From Deltaproteobacteria bacterium (GTDB lineage Bacteria; BMS3Abin14), in the NCBI GenBank assembly GCA_013151915.1, contig JAADHJ010000009.1:1-64000 (forward strand): 64,000 nucleotides of DNA, in the 5' to 3' direction. The notes beneath the pieces are model-generated. The model saw only the letters and a program-made list of their open reading frames with translations. It did no database searches and had not been told where the DNA came from. Both the position numbers and the translations under genes were made by a program. Shown here piece after piece: positions 41,167-50,721 of this stretch. Within the stretch, counting starts at the first letter, position 1. The number at the start of each line of letters is the position of its first letter.

Positions 41167-41716
41167 CATCGAATGTGCGAAACAGAAAATCCGACTGATC
41201 ATCGCAGCCTCACAGGTGCCTGAAGATCCGTGTCACGCCGAAAACACCTTGGAGTGGCTTTTGCGGCTGGAACCGGATGCCGGCGAAACCTTACAGCTGG
41301 CGGCACTGGCCCATGACATCGATCGGGCAATCGAGAGAATCAAGATAAAACGAACAGACTTCGACAATTACGACGCCTTCAAAGCAGCCCATGCCCGAAA
41401 CAGCGCTGAAATACTGCGCCCGATTCTGACCGCTTGCGGTGTGGAACGAAATATTGCGGAGGAGGCCTGTCGGCTGGTTGAGTTCCATGAGGTGGGTGGC
41501 GATTCTGGCTCCGATCTGCTCAAAGAGGCAGACAGCATTTCCTATTTCGATGTCAACCTGCCGCTTTATTTCCAGCGTGAAGGTTGGGACGAGACCAAGC
41601 GGAGATCACACTGGGGTTACCGCAGGCTTACTCCGAGAGCGCAGGAGATCGTCAGGCACATCGACCACGAGGACAAGGAACTGGCGCGTATGCTGCGAGA
41701 GGTGATTCATGCATAA
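41156..41716 (+). CDS. HD-domain phosphohydrolase, candidate phospho-di-inositol phosphatase
   Basis: About 186 residues. HD metal motif: PCHAENTLEWLLRL (first His), LAALAHDIDRAI (His-Asp), VEFHEVGGDSGSDLLKEADS (further His and Asp) and ISYFDVNLPLYF. It overlaps the DIPPS gene; GTG 41156 or TTG 41159 is likeliest, ATG 41123 also in frame. HD enzymes hydrolyse phosphomonoesters and diesters. In DIP synthesis the last step removes the extra phosphate from phospho-DIP, and the position at the end of ino1-IPCT/DIPPS makes this the obvious candidate. That assignment is inference only. Confidence 0.75.
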   Translation: MLTDIECAKQKIRLIIAASQVPEDPCHAENTLEWLLRLEPDAGETLQLAALAHDIDRAIERIKIKRTDFDNYDAFKAAHARNSAEILRPILTACGVERNIAEEACRLVEFHEVGGDSGSDLLKEADSISYFDVNLPLYFQREGWDETKRRSHWGYRRLTPRAQEIVRHIDHEDKELARMLREVIHA

Positions 41717-41746
41717 CAAGGCGTCTGAGAAAGAAACGGCTAAACC

Positions 41747-41806
41747 TGATGACTTCGCAAGAAGTCATCAACGCGCCCATTGAAGGACTTTTTACGATCC
41801 TATCAA
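41747..41806 (+). mobile_element. MITE-like element, copy D (both ends, centre deleted)
   Basis: TGATGACTTCGCAAGAAGTC at the left end and GGACTTTTTACGATCCTATC at the right, separated by only about 20 bp; all inner hairpins are gone. AAACCTGA occurs at both borders (41742-41749 and 41805-41812). It separates the HD gene from the mscS gene. Confidence 0.75.
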
Positions 41807-41856
41807 ACCTGACGTTAGCTATTTCTTTGAAAAGGACGACAGGAGGTTAGCAGACT

Positions 41857-42357
41857 GTGGAAAAGCTGGTACAATATTTACTTGACGAAGCGACTCTTTG
41901 GGCGCCGAGAGTTATCGGAGTTGTACTGATTTTCGTCGTTTTCTTTGTCCTTGCGAAAATAATAAAAAGAATAATCACCAATGCCGCTGAGCGATTGAAA
42001 TTTGATAAAAATCTCACTTCGCTACTTGCCCGTACAAGCAATATTACACTGACAATCTTTGGCTTTGTGACTGCGCTCGGAACGTTAGGTGTTAATGTAT
42101 CCGCACTAGTGGCCGGTCTGGGGTTGACGGGATTTGCACTCGGCTTCGCTCTGAAAGATACTATTTCCAATCTTCTCTCCGGCGTCCTCATATTGCTATA
42201 TCGACCATTCGAGAGAGGAAACCGTATAAAGATATCGGGTTACGAGGGCATTGTTATTTCTATCGACCTGCGATACACGGAGCTTGATTCCGATGGGAAT
42301 AAGGTACTCATCCCGAATTCAAAATTATTCACGGATCCAATCACTGTTTTTCAGTAA
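41857..42357 (+). CDS. Small MscS-family mechanosensitive channel
   Basis: A minimal MscS: one N-terminal helix (VIGVVLIFVVFFVLAKII), a second hydrophobic segment, the pore helix TM3 (ALVAGLGLTGFALGFALKDT) and the beta domain (RPFERGNRIKISGYEGIVIS ... NKVLIPNSKLFTDPI). It ends at 166 residues, before the C-terminal alpha-beta vestibule of E. coli MscS (286), so it is a core-only or truncated form. GTG start, with AGGAGG upstream. It opens on hypo-osmotic shock; lying after the DIP operon, it fits osmotic balance. Confidence 0.85.
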   Translation: MEKLVQYLLDEATLWAPRVIGVVLIFVVFFVLAKIIKRIITNAAERLKFDKNLTSLLARTSNITLTIFGFVTALGTLGVNVSALVAGLGLTGFALGFALKDTISNLLSGVLILLYRPFERGNRIKISGYEGIVISIDLRYTELDSDGNKVLIPNSKLFTDPITVFQ

Positions 42358-42389
42358 CGGGCAATCGATAATGCAGCCTGTCCTTTCGA

Positions 42390-43403
<1,014 letters not shown>

Positions 43404-43471
43404 GGTCACTCCCTTTTGTCATGCGTTGAACACTGCACCTGCCCGGGTTTCACCCGGAGCTTTACCTCCTC

Positions 43472-43567
43472 ACGTTCAACGTTCCAAGTTTAAGGTTCCA
43501 CGTTTCCTTTCAGCTCCGCCCGGGATTGCCGCGTCACTTTCGTCTCCCTCGATGCTCCTCGCAATGA
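43472..43567. repeat. GTTCAAC-type tract plus GC-rich dispersed repeat, copy 2
   Basis: 43472-43500 carries GTTCAACGTTCCAAGTTTAAG-type units; 43509-43567 is the second copy of the dispersed repeat at 423-481 (57 of 59 identical by eye), and CAAAGCGATCCCATC follows as in copy 1. Non-coding. Confidence 0.7.
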
Positions 43568-43642
43568 AACATTGGCGTCATCGCGTTTGTCCCGCAAAGC
43601 GATCCCATCTTTTTGTTCCCCGCGTCCGCTTTTTCCCTCTCT

Positions 43643-43700
43643 GGACACTGGACACTGGACACTGGACTCTGGACTCTGGACATTGGACTCTGGACTCTTA
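43643..43700. repeat. GGACACT/GGACTCT short-period tandem tract
   Basis: Eight near-identical 7-bp units: GGACACT three times, then GGACTCT, GGACTCT, GGACATT, GGACTCT, GGACTCT. The same unit occurs at 50891-50930 and on the other strand at 27756-27768. The YkgJ gene stop falls at its end. Confidence 0.85.
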
Positions 43701-44240
43701 GAATACCAGTGGTCTTTGCGAGATCTCGCAGTGAGGGTAGTTGGGACGAAACCGTTCGCAGGCCTCCGGCCGGTAACCGGAACCGCAGTGATAGATGGAG
43801 CAGAAAACGCTGGATTTCGATCCGTTGGAAAAAAACATGGGGCACATCCTGAGGCGGACACCCTCATAATACCATCCCTCGTAACGTTGATGGTTTCGCT
43901 GTTCATTTCCGGCCGGTTGAACGAAATAACGGGTCAGGGAGTCATACCTGGTCCAGAAGTTATATTCGTGGGCCTCAAAAGGACCGGGGTTAAGTTCCGC
44001 GCAGCAGGAACCGCACCTTCGACAGTTTGTCGGGCCGGGGAACCCAGCCAAAGAGGAAAGCCGTTTCAAGTCAACCTTGGAGTCGATGAAACGGTAGGCT
44101 TCGAAGAGAGCGAAAAGGGGTCCCATGGAGGAGGCGGAGTGACACTCAAGAATCCATGCCCATGGAATCCACCTGCTGCGGGCAACGCTCCCCATCCGCT
44201 TGGGAAGCACGGCCGCAAAAGCCCGGTTGCGCTCACCCAA
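43698..44240 (-). CDS. YkgJ-type cysteine-cluster (zinc/iron-chelating) protein
   Basis: 180 residues. The metal site is CRRCGSCC (about 73-80), with later CPMFF, SVFCSIYHC, EACERF and YPHC, the spaced-cysteine pattern of the YkgJ family, which probably holds zinc or an Fe-S cluster. The N-terminal 60 residues contain no recognised domain. TTG start, with AGGAG six bases upstream. The 3' end abuts the 7-bp tandem tract. Function unknown in general. Confidence 0.75.
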   Translation of the reverse strand: MGERNRAFAAVLPKRMGSVARSRWIPWAWILECHSASSMGPLFALFEAYRFIDSKVDLKRLSSLAGFPGPTNCRRCGSCCAELNPGPFEAHEYNFWTRYDSLTRYFVQPAGNEQRNHQRYEGWYYEGVRLRMCPMFFSNGSKSSVFCSIYHCGSGYRPEACERFRPNYPHCEISQRPLVF

Positions 44241-44361
44241 AACGTTCTCCTAATATTTAAGTGTAGCAGGAAAAAACAGGTTCGCAACCGGAGGAGCGCA
44301 TCCGTCGGATTTACCCGGTTATTTTACCTTCCACCGAATCCCTTGGGTGAAATAAATTTAC

Positions 44362-45516
44362 CTAGAAATCAATCACCAGTTCCAGGTTGACAGTCAAGGG
44401 CACACCGCCGTACTCGCTATTGAGCACCGACCCCTCCGGCGAATCACCGAACCCGTAATTTATTCCGGCAATGAACTGAGAGAAGTCCGACAGGGAGTAC
44501 AATCCGTACAGCCTCAGCAACATGCTCGGATCGGTCAGGTTGACGAATGCCACCGAATGACCGGTGAAAAGGGGCGTCAATTGGTATGATAAATCAAGAG
44601 CCGCGTTCCATTTTCCAACGGTCAGGTTCCGGCCGTCGACGAAGCGGTCCGAGATTCTCAGGGTCGAGTATGCCTCTGTGTCAGTGGAACCCCAGCCGTT
44701 ATAATGCAGTTCCCCGATGAAATGGATTGATGTTCCAAGCTGTCTCTCCGCCCCCGCGGTGGCCTGTCCGAATGCATTTTTCCCGTCTGAATCCGTATAG
44801 AGAACCTGTGCGTAGAGTTTTGTGCCCGAAATGTCAAAGGTGTATCCTCCCCCGGCCTCGAGGTCCCCGGCAATTGATCCCCCAACCAGGGTTAAGGTGC
44901 CGCTGCCGGCGGGGAAAAGAAGATAGCCGGCTCCGCTGCCGGATGCGTCGCCCCGGGGAACACCTACTATGGTCAACTCAGAGAAACTTCCCAGGGGAAG
45001 GGTCAAAAGGGCCGCGTCCATGCCGGGTTTGTGGAGCCTTGAAATGTCTGCGAGGGAAAAGGCTCCGAAGAGATCTTCGATGTTGAAGTAAAAGGCGTTT
45101 CCCCATGTTACTGCCTGGCGGCCCAGGGTGAGACGAAACTTTTGACGATCCAGGCTGACAAGCAGGCGGTCAACCTCGGCAAAGGCCATGGCATTGTTGC
45201 GAAGAGTGCCGCTGGTCTCCATGTCGAGTGAGCGGAACAGGGATGTTGACGAAGAAACGGGTCGCCCGCTCGAGTTTGACCATCCGGTCAGACCGGCAAG
45301 GGCATGGACCTCCATGAAGAGGTCACCGGCTGTTTCCTGGACCATGAGGCGTCCGGATACCTCCCACCGGGCGAAGCCGTCGGAACCCTCCGTGGGGAGA
45401 TATGCGGCTGTCGCCCAGTTCCCCGCCCCGTCCAGTTCAAACCCCGTCCAGGCCAAAGCCGGTGAGGCCAGACATGATATCAAGGCCATGGCCAGGTAGA
45501 AACTACGCCCCCTCAA
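44362..45516 (-). CDS. Outer-membrane beta-barrel protein of the LolCDE-like operon
   Basis: A signal peptide (MALISCLASPALAW) precedes a 360-residue mature chain of alternating beta strands (LTLGRQAVTWGNAFYFNIED; FVDGRNLTVGKWNAALDLSY), ending LELVIDF with a terminal Phe, the outer-membrane insertion signal. The RLTLGRQAVTWGN phrase is typical of DUF1302-like/alginate-export-type porins. It overlaps the ABC ATPase gene by 14 nt and is the last gene of the operon; probably the outer-membrane partner of that exporter. Confidence 0.75.
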   Translation of the reverse strand: MRGRSFYLAMALISCLASPALAWTGFELDGAGNWATAAYLPTEGSDGFARWEVSGRLMVQETAGDLFMEVHALAGLTGWSNSSGRPVSSSTSLFRSLDMETSGTLRNNAMAFAEVDRLLVSLDRQKFRLTLGRQAVTWGNAFYFNIEDLFGAFSLADISRLHKPGMDAALLTLPLGSFSELTIVGVPRGDASGSGAGYLLFPAGSGTLTLVGGSIAGDLEAGGGYTFDISGTKLYAQVLYTDSDGKNAFGQATAGAERQLGTSIHFIGELHYNGWGSTDTEAYSTLRISDRFVDGRNLTVGKWNAALDLSYQLTPLFTGHSVAFVNLTDPSMLLRLYGLYSLSDFSQFIAGINYGFGDSPEGSVLNSEYGGVPLTVNLELVIDF

Positions 45517-46192
45517 GGGTATCCTTCACCACCTCACCATCCTTCAAACCAATAAACCTGTGTGCCCGCATGATAACCTCGGGATCGTGGGATGAGAAAA
45601 GAAAAGTCGTTCCCAGCTCCTCATTGAGAGTCTCCATGATGTCCATGAGCCCTTGTTCCGTGTGGCTGTCGAGGTTGGCTGTGGGTTCATCAGCCAGGAC
45701 AAGATCAGGATCGGAGGCCAGTGCCCGCGCGATGGCGACCCTCTGCTGCTGTCCGCCGGACAGCTCGTGGGGTTTTCTCTTCTCGAGCCCCTCCAGACCC
45801 ACCTTCGACAGGAGCTCCATCACCTTTTCCCTTCGGAGTTTTTCGGGCACCCCCTGGAGGAGGAGGACGAATTCGGCGTTCTCGTAGGCTGTCAGGACAG
45901 GGATCAGGTTGTAGAACTGGAAGATGAATCCGATGTGGTCCCGTCTGAGTCTCGACCTCTCCGTTCTGGAAAGGCTGCTGTACTCCCGGCCGTCCAGCCA
46001 GATTTTTCCGGAGGTCGGCCGATCCAGGGCCCCGACGAGGTTTAGAAGAGTCGTCTTGCCCGATCCGGAGGGTCCGGCGATCACGGCGAATTCCCCCCTC
46101 CCGATGTCAAGGGTGACGTTCTTGATAGCGTGAACCTCGAGGCTTCCCTGTTGGTAGGTGCGGGTCAGGTTTTCCGTCTTTATGATGGACAT
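45503..46192 (-). CDS. LolD/MacB-type ABC transporter ATPase
   Basis: 229 residues: Walker A GPSGSGKTTLLNLVG (40-54), Q-loop IGFIFQFYNLIPVLTAYENAE (in two halves), signature LSGGQQQRVAIARA, Walker B LVLADEPTANLD. The ARTE..(R)LRRDHIGF region places it in the MacB/LolD family that works with FtsX-type permeases and couples ATP hydrolysis to mechanical movement across the periplasm rather than ordinary import. Confidence 0.92.
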   Translation of the reverse strand: MSIIKTENLTRTYQQGSLEVHAIKNVTLDIGRGEFAVIAGPSGSGKTTLLNLVGALDRPTSGKIWLDGREYSSLSRTERSRLRRDHIGFIFQFYNLIPVLTAYENAEFVLLLQGVPEKLRREKVMELLSKVGLEGLEKRKPHELSGGQQQRVAIARALASDPDLVLADEPTANLDSHTEQGLMDIMETLNEELGTTFLFSSHDPEVIMRAHRFIGLKDGEVVKDTLEGA

Positions 46193-46202
46193 CCGTGGCT
46201 CC

Positions 46203-47432
46203 TCATGGTTTTTCCATCGCCTCCACCGGCTCTATGCGTGAGGCCTTCCAGGCCGGGTATATCCCCATGGTCAATGTGAGGACGAGAACCGCCAGGCAGA
46301 GTTGGATCACCCGGTGCGGCCGGAGCTGGGAGTACATGATGGGATCCACAACTGTCCCGGCAAGGTTCCAGCTCTGTGAGGAAAAGGACCTGAGGTCAAG
46401 ACCGTGGACCGAGAAGTACCAGTTGACCCCAAGTCCGAGGACGAGTCCAGCCCCTATCCCGATCATGCTGAGAAAGGCCGTCTCCAGAAGAATCATCCGA
46501 AGGATCGCGCCACTCCGCATACCCAACGCCGCAAGGATTCCGATCTCCCCTTTTCGCTCCATTACGGACATGAGCACGGTGTTCAGCACCCCGATGGAGA
46601 CGATGAAAAGTACGATGCCATAGGTCAGGTAGCCGAACACGTTGTCGATCATGACAAAATCTCTCATCTGGGGTTGGAGCTTCTGCCATGGGAGGATGAC
46701 ATCAGGTCCGTCGGGGAGCATTCGATTCAACTCTCTTAACACGGTGTCCTGTTGATATGGGTTGAACAGGTAAATGGCCAGGGACGTTACCCCCTTGCCC
46801 ATGCCCATAGTGTCCTGGAGTATCCCCAGGGGGAGCAGGCAAATCGCCCCATCGATGGACGAGGACCCGGTCTGAAAGATACCCTTCACCCTCAGCAGGA
46901 CGCTGGTTATCTCGCCGCGGGAATCCTGGGTGGTGAGAACCGCCTTTTTCCCAACCTTCAGATTAAGGCGTTTGGCAAGCTTTTCCCCTATTACAAGGTT
47001 ACGTTGACCGGTGCCGTCGAGGAAGGAGCCTTCCTTCATGCTTCTTCTGAATATTCCTCCGTCTGCCTTCATGGCCGGATCTATCCCCTGGAACCGGATT
47101 CCCTCGGAGCCGGCGGCCGTGGCCAGGATTCCCTCCCCCCGGATTCTGGGAAAAATCCCCCTGACCCCCTGACTGGATCTCAGGACGGAGAGGATCGGGC
47201 CGGGGTTCCGAATAAAAAGAGAGGGGGAGGGAGATTGCAGGTAGCCTTTGGGCTGTACCGTCAGGTGCCCTTGTCCGATACGCACACCATTTTCGATCAT
47301 CTGATTGTGTCCGCCGTCGCCAAGGCCCATGGAAAAGAGTGAAAGCGCGGTTCCCAGCGCGATTCCCACCGTTGTAATCAGGGTTCTTCGAAGGTAGCGG
47401 CGAAGATTCCTTGTAGCCAGGCCGATAACCAT
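46203..47432 (-). CDS. FtsX-like ABC permease (second of two)
   Basis: A MacB/LolC-type permease: N-terminal helix (TLITTVGIALGTALSLFSMG), a large periplasmic domain (about 40-270), then three C-terminal helices (GIVLFIVSIGVLNTVLMSV; LVLGLGVNWYFS; LCLAVLVLTLTMGIYPAW). EGEIGILAALGMRSG is the cytoplasmic coupling motif. The frame can open at 47459, but those nine extra codons (MNGLFTALS) are MITE copy E sequence, so I start at the ATG at 47432. It lies between the ATPase and the first permease. Confidence 0.87.
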   Translation of the reverse strand: MVIGLATRNLRRYLRRTLITTVGIALGTALSLFSMGLGDGGHNQMIENGVRIGQGHLTVQPKGYLQSPSPSLFIRNPGPILSVLRSSQGVRGIFPRIRGEGILATAAGSEGIRFQGIDPAMKADGGIFRRSMKEGSFLDGTGQRNLVIGEKLAKRLNLKVGKKAVLTTQDSRGEITSVLLRVKGIFQTGSSSIDGAICLLPLGILQDTMGMGKGVTSLAIYLFNPYQQDTVLRELNRMLPDGPDVILPWQKLQPQMRDFVMIDNVFGYLTYGIVLFIVSIGVLNTVLMSVMERKGEIGILAALGMRSGAILRMILLETAFLSMIGIGAGLVLGLGVNWYFSVHGLDLRSFSSQSWNLAGTVVDPIMYSQLRPHRVIQLCLAVLVLTLTMGIYPAWKASRIEPVEAMEKP

Positions 47433-47568
47433 TGACAGGGCCGTAAAAAGTCCATTCATGGCTTTTTATTCCATGGAAAGCGAAAAGTGTCATTTTCACT
47501 TTCCTCACAAATCTTTGATTTGCGCGCCCCTAAGTGGACGCGTGGATGATTTCTTGCGAAGTCATCCA
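47432..47568 (-). mobile_element. MITE-like element, copy E, inside an operon
   Basis: Orientation as copy A: starts TTGACAGGGCCGTAAAAAGT and ends GCGAAGTCATCC. Contains GAAAGCGAAAA/TTTTCACTTTC and a shortened central hairpin. CCATT flanks both ends. It separates the two permease genes of one transcription unit and touches both: the second permease's 5' end lies on it and the first permease's stop is one base away. Confidence 0.75.
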
Positions 47569-48798
47569 TTAATGGCCCCTTCCAACAGCGCTGGCTGGGG
47601 TGATACGGGTTGCCTTGAATAGAGGAAACAGTGTTGCCAGCACGCAGACTACCAGCATTATCTCAATGGATTGAATAACCGCAGGGGGTGTTAGACTGGC
47701 ACGGAGATGGGGATCGAAAGTCACGCCCGCATAGGCGAAAGAGCCCCCCAGATTGCTGATATCCCAACCGTGGACTTCGAGGTACCAGGACCAGAGGGCG
47801 CCGCCGGCCCCACCAGCGATGGCGGAGATGAGGGCCATGAAAATGGTTTCCAGAAAGACGATGACCGCGACAGGTATCGGCCCCAGACCCAGAGCCCGCA
47901 TGACCCCGATCTCCCTTGTTCTTTCAAAGAGAGACATGAGCTGGGTGTTGACGATGCCCAGGGATGCCACGGCGAAGATGATGAAAAGTACAATTGTGGT
48001 ACTGGTGGAGCTCAATTTAAGAACTTCCGAAAGTTCCGGGAGAAGCTCCCGCCAGCTCTTTACCTCGAGGCCCATGGGCGCCATGAGTGTTTTGTAACGC
48101 GTCAACGCTTCGGTAAGTCTGTCGGGCCTGGTGAGGCGCACAGCCACCTCGTGTATCCTTCCGTGGAGAGCCATGAGTTCATCCATGTCGTCACTCTCCA
48201 TGAGAACTCCCGTGCGGTCGAAGGTTTCCCCGATGCTCTGAAGGACCCCGGAAATCCTGAAGACAGCGTTGCCGAGGGATCCGTCGGCGGCCTGGGCCAG
48301 AAGGACGACCTCGTCCCCCGGACCGACGGAGAGGGTTCTGGCAAGATTGTGACCCAGAACGACCTTTCCCTTTTCCCCTTCAGACAGAAAGGCCCCGCTT
48401 GCCAGGTGATGTTGAAAATCCGTTACCTGCCGTTCCCTTAACGGGTCGATCCCCCATATATAGCCTCCGGCGGACTGGGGGCCCGAACTGACAAGAGCGG
48501 TGGCATAGGTCCTGGGAGCCGCGTGTCCTTCGCCGGCGGCGTCCACAACCCTCAGGACCTTCGCGGGATCGTCGATGGTTTCGTAAAGGGAACGGTCATC
48601 GAGATACCCCGGTTTGTGAATCTGGATATGGCCCGTACCCAGAATGGTGGCGAACTGAACCATCTGGCCGTACATCCCATCCATGAGTGCATACGTGACA
48701 ATCATCATGGTCAGGCCGAATGACATGGAGAAGATAGTGATCCCCGTGCGCCGTGGATTTCTCCAGAGGTTCCGCCAGGCGATTCTCAGGATGGTCAT
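47569..48798 (-). CDS. FtsX-like ABC permease (first of two)
   Basis: 409 residues: N-terminal RIAWRNLWRNPRRTGITIFS then a helix, a periplasmic domain (about 45-275), and three helices at the C-terminus (TIVLFIIFAVASLGIVNTQL; VIVFLETIFMALISAIAGG; IMLVVCVLATLFPLF), with the coupling motif TREIGVMRALGLGP. This is the LolE/LolC partner. It overlaps the LolA-like gene by 4 nt (ATGA), and is parted from the second permease by MITE copy E. Confidence 0.88.
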   Translation of the reverse strand: MTILRIAWRNLWRNPRRTGITIFSMSFGLTMMIVTYALMDGMYGQMVQFATILGTGHIQIHKPGYLDDRSLYETIDDPAKVLRVVDAAGEGHAAPRTYATALVSSGPQSAGGYIWGIDPLRERQVTDFQHHLASGAFLSEGEKGKVVLGHNLARTLSVGPGDEVVLLAQAADGSLGNAVFRISGVLQSIGETFDRTGVLMESDDMDELMALHGRIHEVAVRLTRPDRLTEALTRYKTLMAPMGLEVKSWRELLPELSEVLKLSSTSTTIVLFIIFAVASLGIVNTQLMSLFERTREIGVMRALGLGPIPVAVIVFLETIFMALISAIAGGAGGALWSWYLEVHGWDISNLGGSFAYAGVTFDPHLRASLTPPAVIQSIEIMLVVCVLATLFPLFKATRITPASAVGRGH

Positions 48799-49574
48799 TG
48801 GGACAGGTCCCTGCGGGACAGGTTGCGGATAGAGAAGAAATTTTTCTTCAGTCCAAGTCCGAACTTCAGAACGCTGTAGTGGATAACCGTTCTCTCTCCC
48901 GGTTTGTCGGCGGGAGTCAGTGCCATGGTTGCCGGGAGATTCCTTCCCCCAAGCCGCATCACGTCGGAAAAGGTCATGGTCCGGGCCAGGTTTCCGTCCT
49001 CATCGTAATACAGCGATGTCACCGGGATCAGTTCATCCTGGCGAACGGTGACCAGGATCTTCCCCCATACTACAGGGGCGTCCGGTTTCGGGATCAGGGT
49101 GATTTCATAGACGGGCACCTCCTCCCGTTCCCCCTTGAAGGTGATTCTGGAGTCGTAATCATCGGACATCCTGCTCTCCTTGACGAGATCGTCGTTGGTA
49201 AAGTGACTCCCCATCCACCCGGCCATCATCATTGAGGTGGGCACCTTTATGACCCTGTTGACGCGGGGGAGGTAGTTCCAGATCTCCTTTCCAGCCCTCA
49301 GGGTGGCAATCCCCTTTTCCTTGGGCGGATATGTGATGGTTAGGAGGGAGTAGTCCTTGCCCAGGGACCATGCCTTGATTTTCAGCGATCTCTTCCAGTG
49401 GACGGTGACCACATTCATGGACATCTCAGCATAACTGGACTTGCCCCGCCACAGGTCGTCGACCCTCTCCAGGATATCCCTGGAGGTCACAGCGCTTGCC
49501 CGGGCCGGGATGATCGGAGGCAGGATCACAAGAAAAATTGCCAGGAAGACCCCTGCGACTTTTCCCATCTTCAT
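48795..49574 (-). CDS. LolA-like outer-membrane lipoprotein-sorting protein
   Basis: A signal peptide (VFLAIFLVILPPIIPARASA) precedes a LolA/LppX-type half-barrel: DILERVDDLWRGKSSYAEMS, LLTITYPPKEKGIATLRAGK, EIWNYLPRVNRVIKVP, MMMAGWMGSHFTNDDLVKES, and YYDEDGNLARTMTFSDV. Such proteins carry lipids or lipoproteins across the periplasm. As first gene of an operon with two FtsX permeases, a LolD-like ATPase and a barrel, it suggests export of a lipid, lipoprotein or hopanoid-like cargo. Cargo unknown. Confidence 0.82.
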   Translation of the reverse strand: MKMGKVAGVFLAIFLVILPPIIPARASAVTSRDILERVDDLWRGKSSYAEMSMNVVTVHWKRSLKIKAWSLGKDYSLLTITYPPKEKGIATLRAGKEIWNYLPRVNRVIKVPTSMMMAGWMGSHFTNDDLVKESRMSDDYDSRITFKGEREEVPVYEITLIPKPDAPVVWGKILVTVRQDELIPVTSLYYDEDGNLARTMTFSDVMRLGGRNLPATMALTPADKPGERTVIHYSVLKFGLGLKKNFFSIRNLSRRDLSQ

Positions 49575-50138
49575 TTTTTTGCCCTTTTGCGGTTTTGCGT
49601 GGAACCCCTCATCCGTATGCTCAACCTAATCCCTGCAAGCAATAATGACCGGTCGATGGCTCATTATCAACTTAAAATACAGGGTCGTTTTTAGAATCGG
49701 CATTTTTATCACACTTCCAGTAGGGCATGGAGAATCCGGACGGTCTACTGGTTGTGGATCGTCGGAGGTGGGGCGATTTTCCGTGCCGATAATGACGAAC
49801 GGAGCCTTTCAAGCGTCGGTGATGAACATATTTTTTCTTTGACAAAATAAAAACAATGTTTTAAAAATAACCAACCTCCACATTTCACAGTTTACATTTG
49901 AGTTGCTTGTGATCCCTCCTTTAAAGCCCAAAAGGCATGGATCGGGGTCTTTGTTAAGTAAACGCCGTTTTAGTTGGAAAATTTCGGGCGGGTGTTTTGT
50001 CGCCTTATTCATAAGAGTTAGGGTTCAGTCCACAATCCCATGGGAGAGGAGGTGGTTCCCGGAAATCTGGTATGAAAGTTTCCTGTTTCTGGAGGAAGTA
50101 ATACTTTATTGGACCACTATTTTCGAAAGGAGAAAGGA
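49575..50138 (+). promoter_or_regulatory. Intergenic region with the acetate-transporter promoter
   Basis: No gene seen in these 560 nt. TTGACA (49839-49844) is followed after 17 nt by TAAAAA (49862-49867), in a short AT-rich patch, giving a leader of about 265 nt to satP. GGGAGAGGAGG near 50042 is not followed by a start codon with a usable frame. Confidence 0.5.
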
Positions 50139-50711
50139 ATGACAAAGGGTAATCCTGCAGTTATCGGGTTAGGTGGATTCGGGTTGACCACCATGATCCT
50201 TCAGTTCCACAATCTGGGCTGGGTAGGCATCGGCCCTGTCCTCTGGATCGGCCTCCTGTATGGAGGGACCGCTCAGCTGGTCGCCGGGTTCCTGGAGTTT
50301 GGCACAGGCAACAACTTTGGATTCTGTGCCTTCTCGGGATACGGCGCATTCTGGATTGCGCTCTGCTTTTTCGTTATCTTTGGCACCAGTCCTGATATCA
50401 TTGCCAAATACCCGACGCTGAAGCTGGACGCAAGGGGTCTGGGCGTTTTCCTGGTGATGTTCACCATCTTCACCGGTATTCTATGGATAGCGTCAATCAA
50501 GCACCATCTCGTACTTAACCTGATCTTCCTGACCCTGTTCCTGGGCTTCGTCGGCCTGGACTTCAAAGAGCTGGCCGGAAACAAGACGTTAGGTACCCTC
50601 GCTGCTTGGGACCTGATTATTTGTGCATCTCTGGCCCTGTACCTGATGGCCCATATTGTCTATGCGGAAGCCGGCATTAATCTGCCCATCGGTGCACCGA
50701 AGTCTGAGTAA
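50139..50711 (+). CDS. satP: Acetate/succinate uptake transporter (GPR1/FUN34/YaaH family)
   Basis: A six-helix inner-membrane monocarboxylate-proton symporter. Family motif NPAVIGLGGFGLTT at residues 4-17, then LYGGTAQLVAGFLEFGTGNN, FSGYGAFWIALCFFVI and the C-terminal IICASLALYLMAHI. 190 residues, normal. The ATG has AAAGGA/GGAG just upstream; an earlier frame opening at 50109 adds poor sequence. A terminator follows. In an anaerobe it would move acetate in or out. Confidence 0.9.
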   Translation: MTKGNPAVIGLGGFGLTTMILQFHNLGWVGIGPVLWIGLLYGGTAQLVAGFLEFGTGNNFGFCAFSGYGAFWIALCFFVIFGTSPDIIAKYPTLKLDARGLGVFLVMFTIFTGILWIASIKHHLVLNLIFLTLFLGFVGLDFKELAGNKTLGTLAAWDLIICASLALYLMAHIVYAEAGINLPIGAPKSE

Positions 50712-50721
50712 TATTTAACGG

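Noticed and set aside
43643-43700. Possible CRISPR array
   Set aside because: Units are 7 bp and contiguous; no 24-37 bp repeats with unique spacers and no cas genes in the window.
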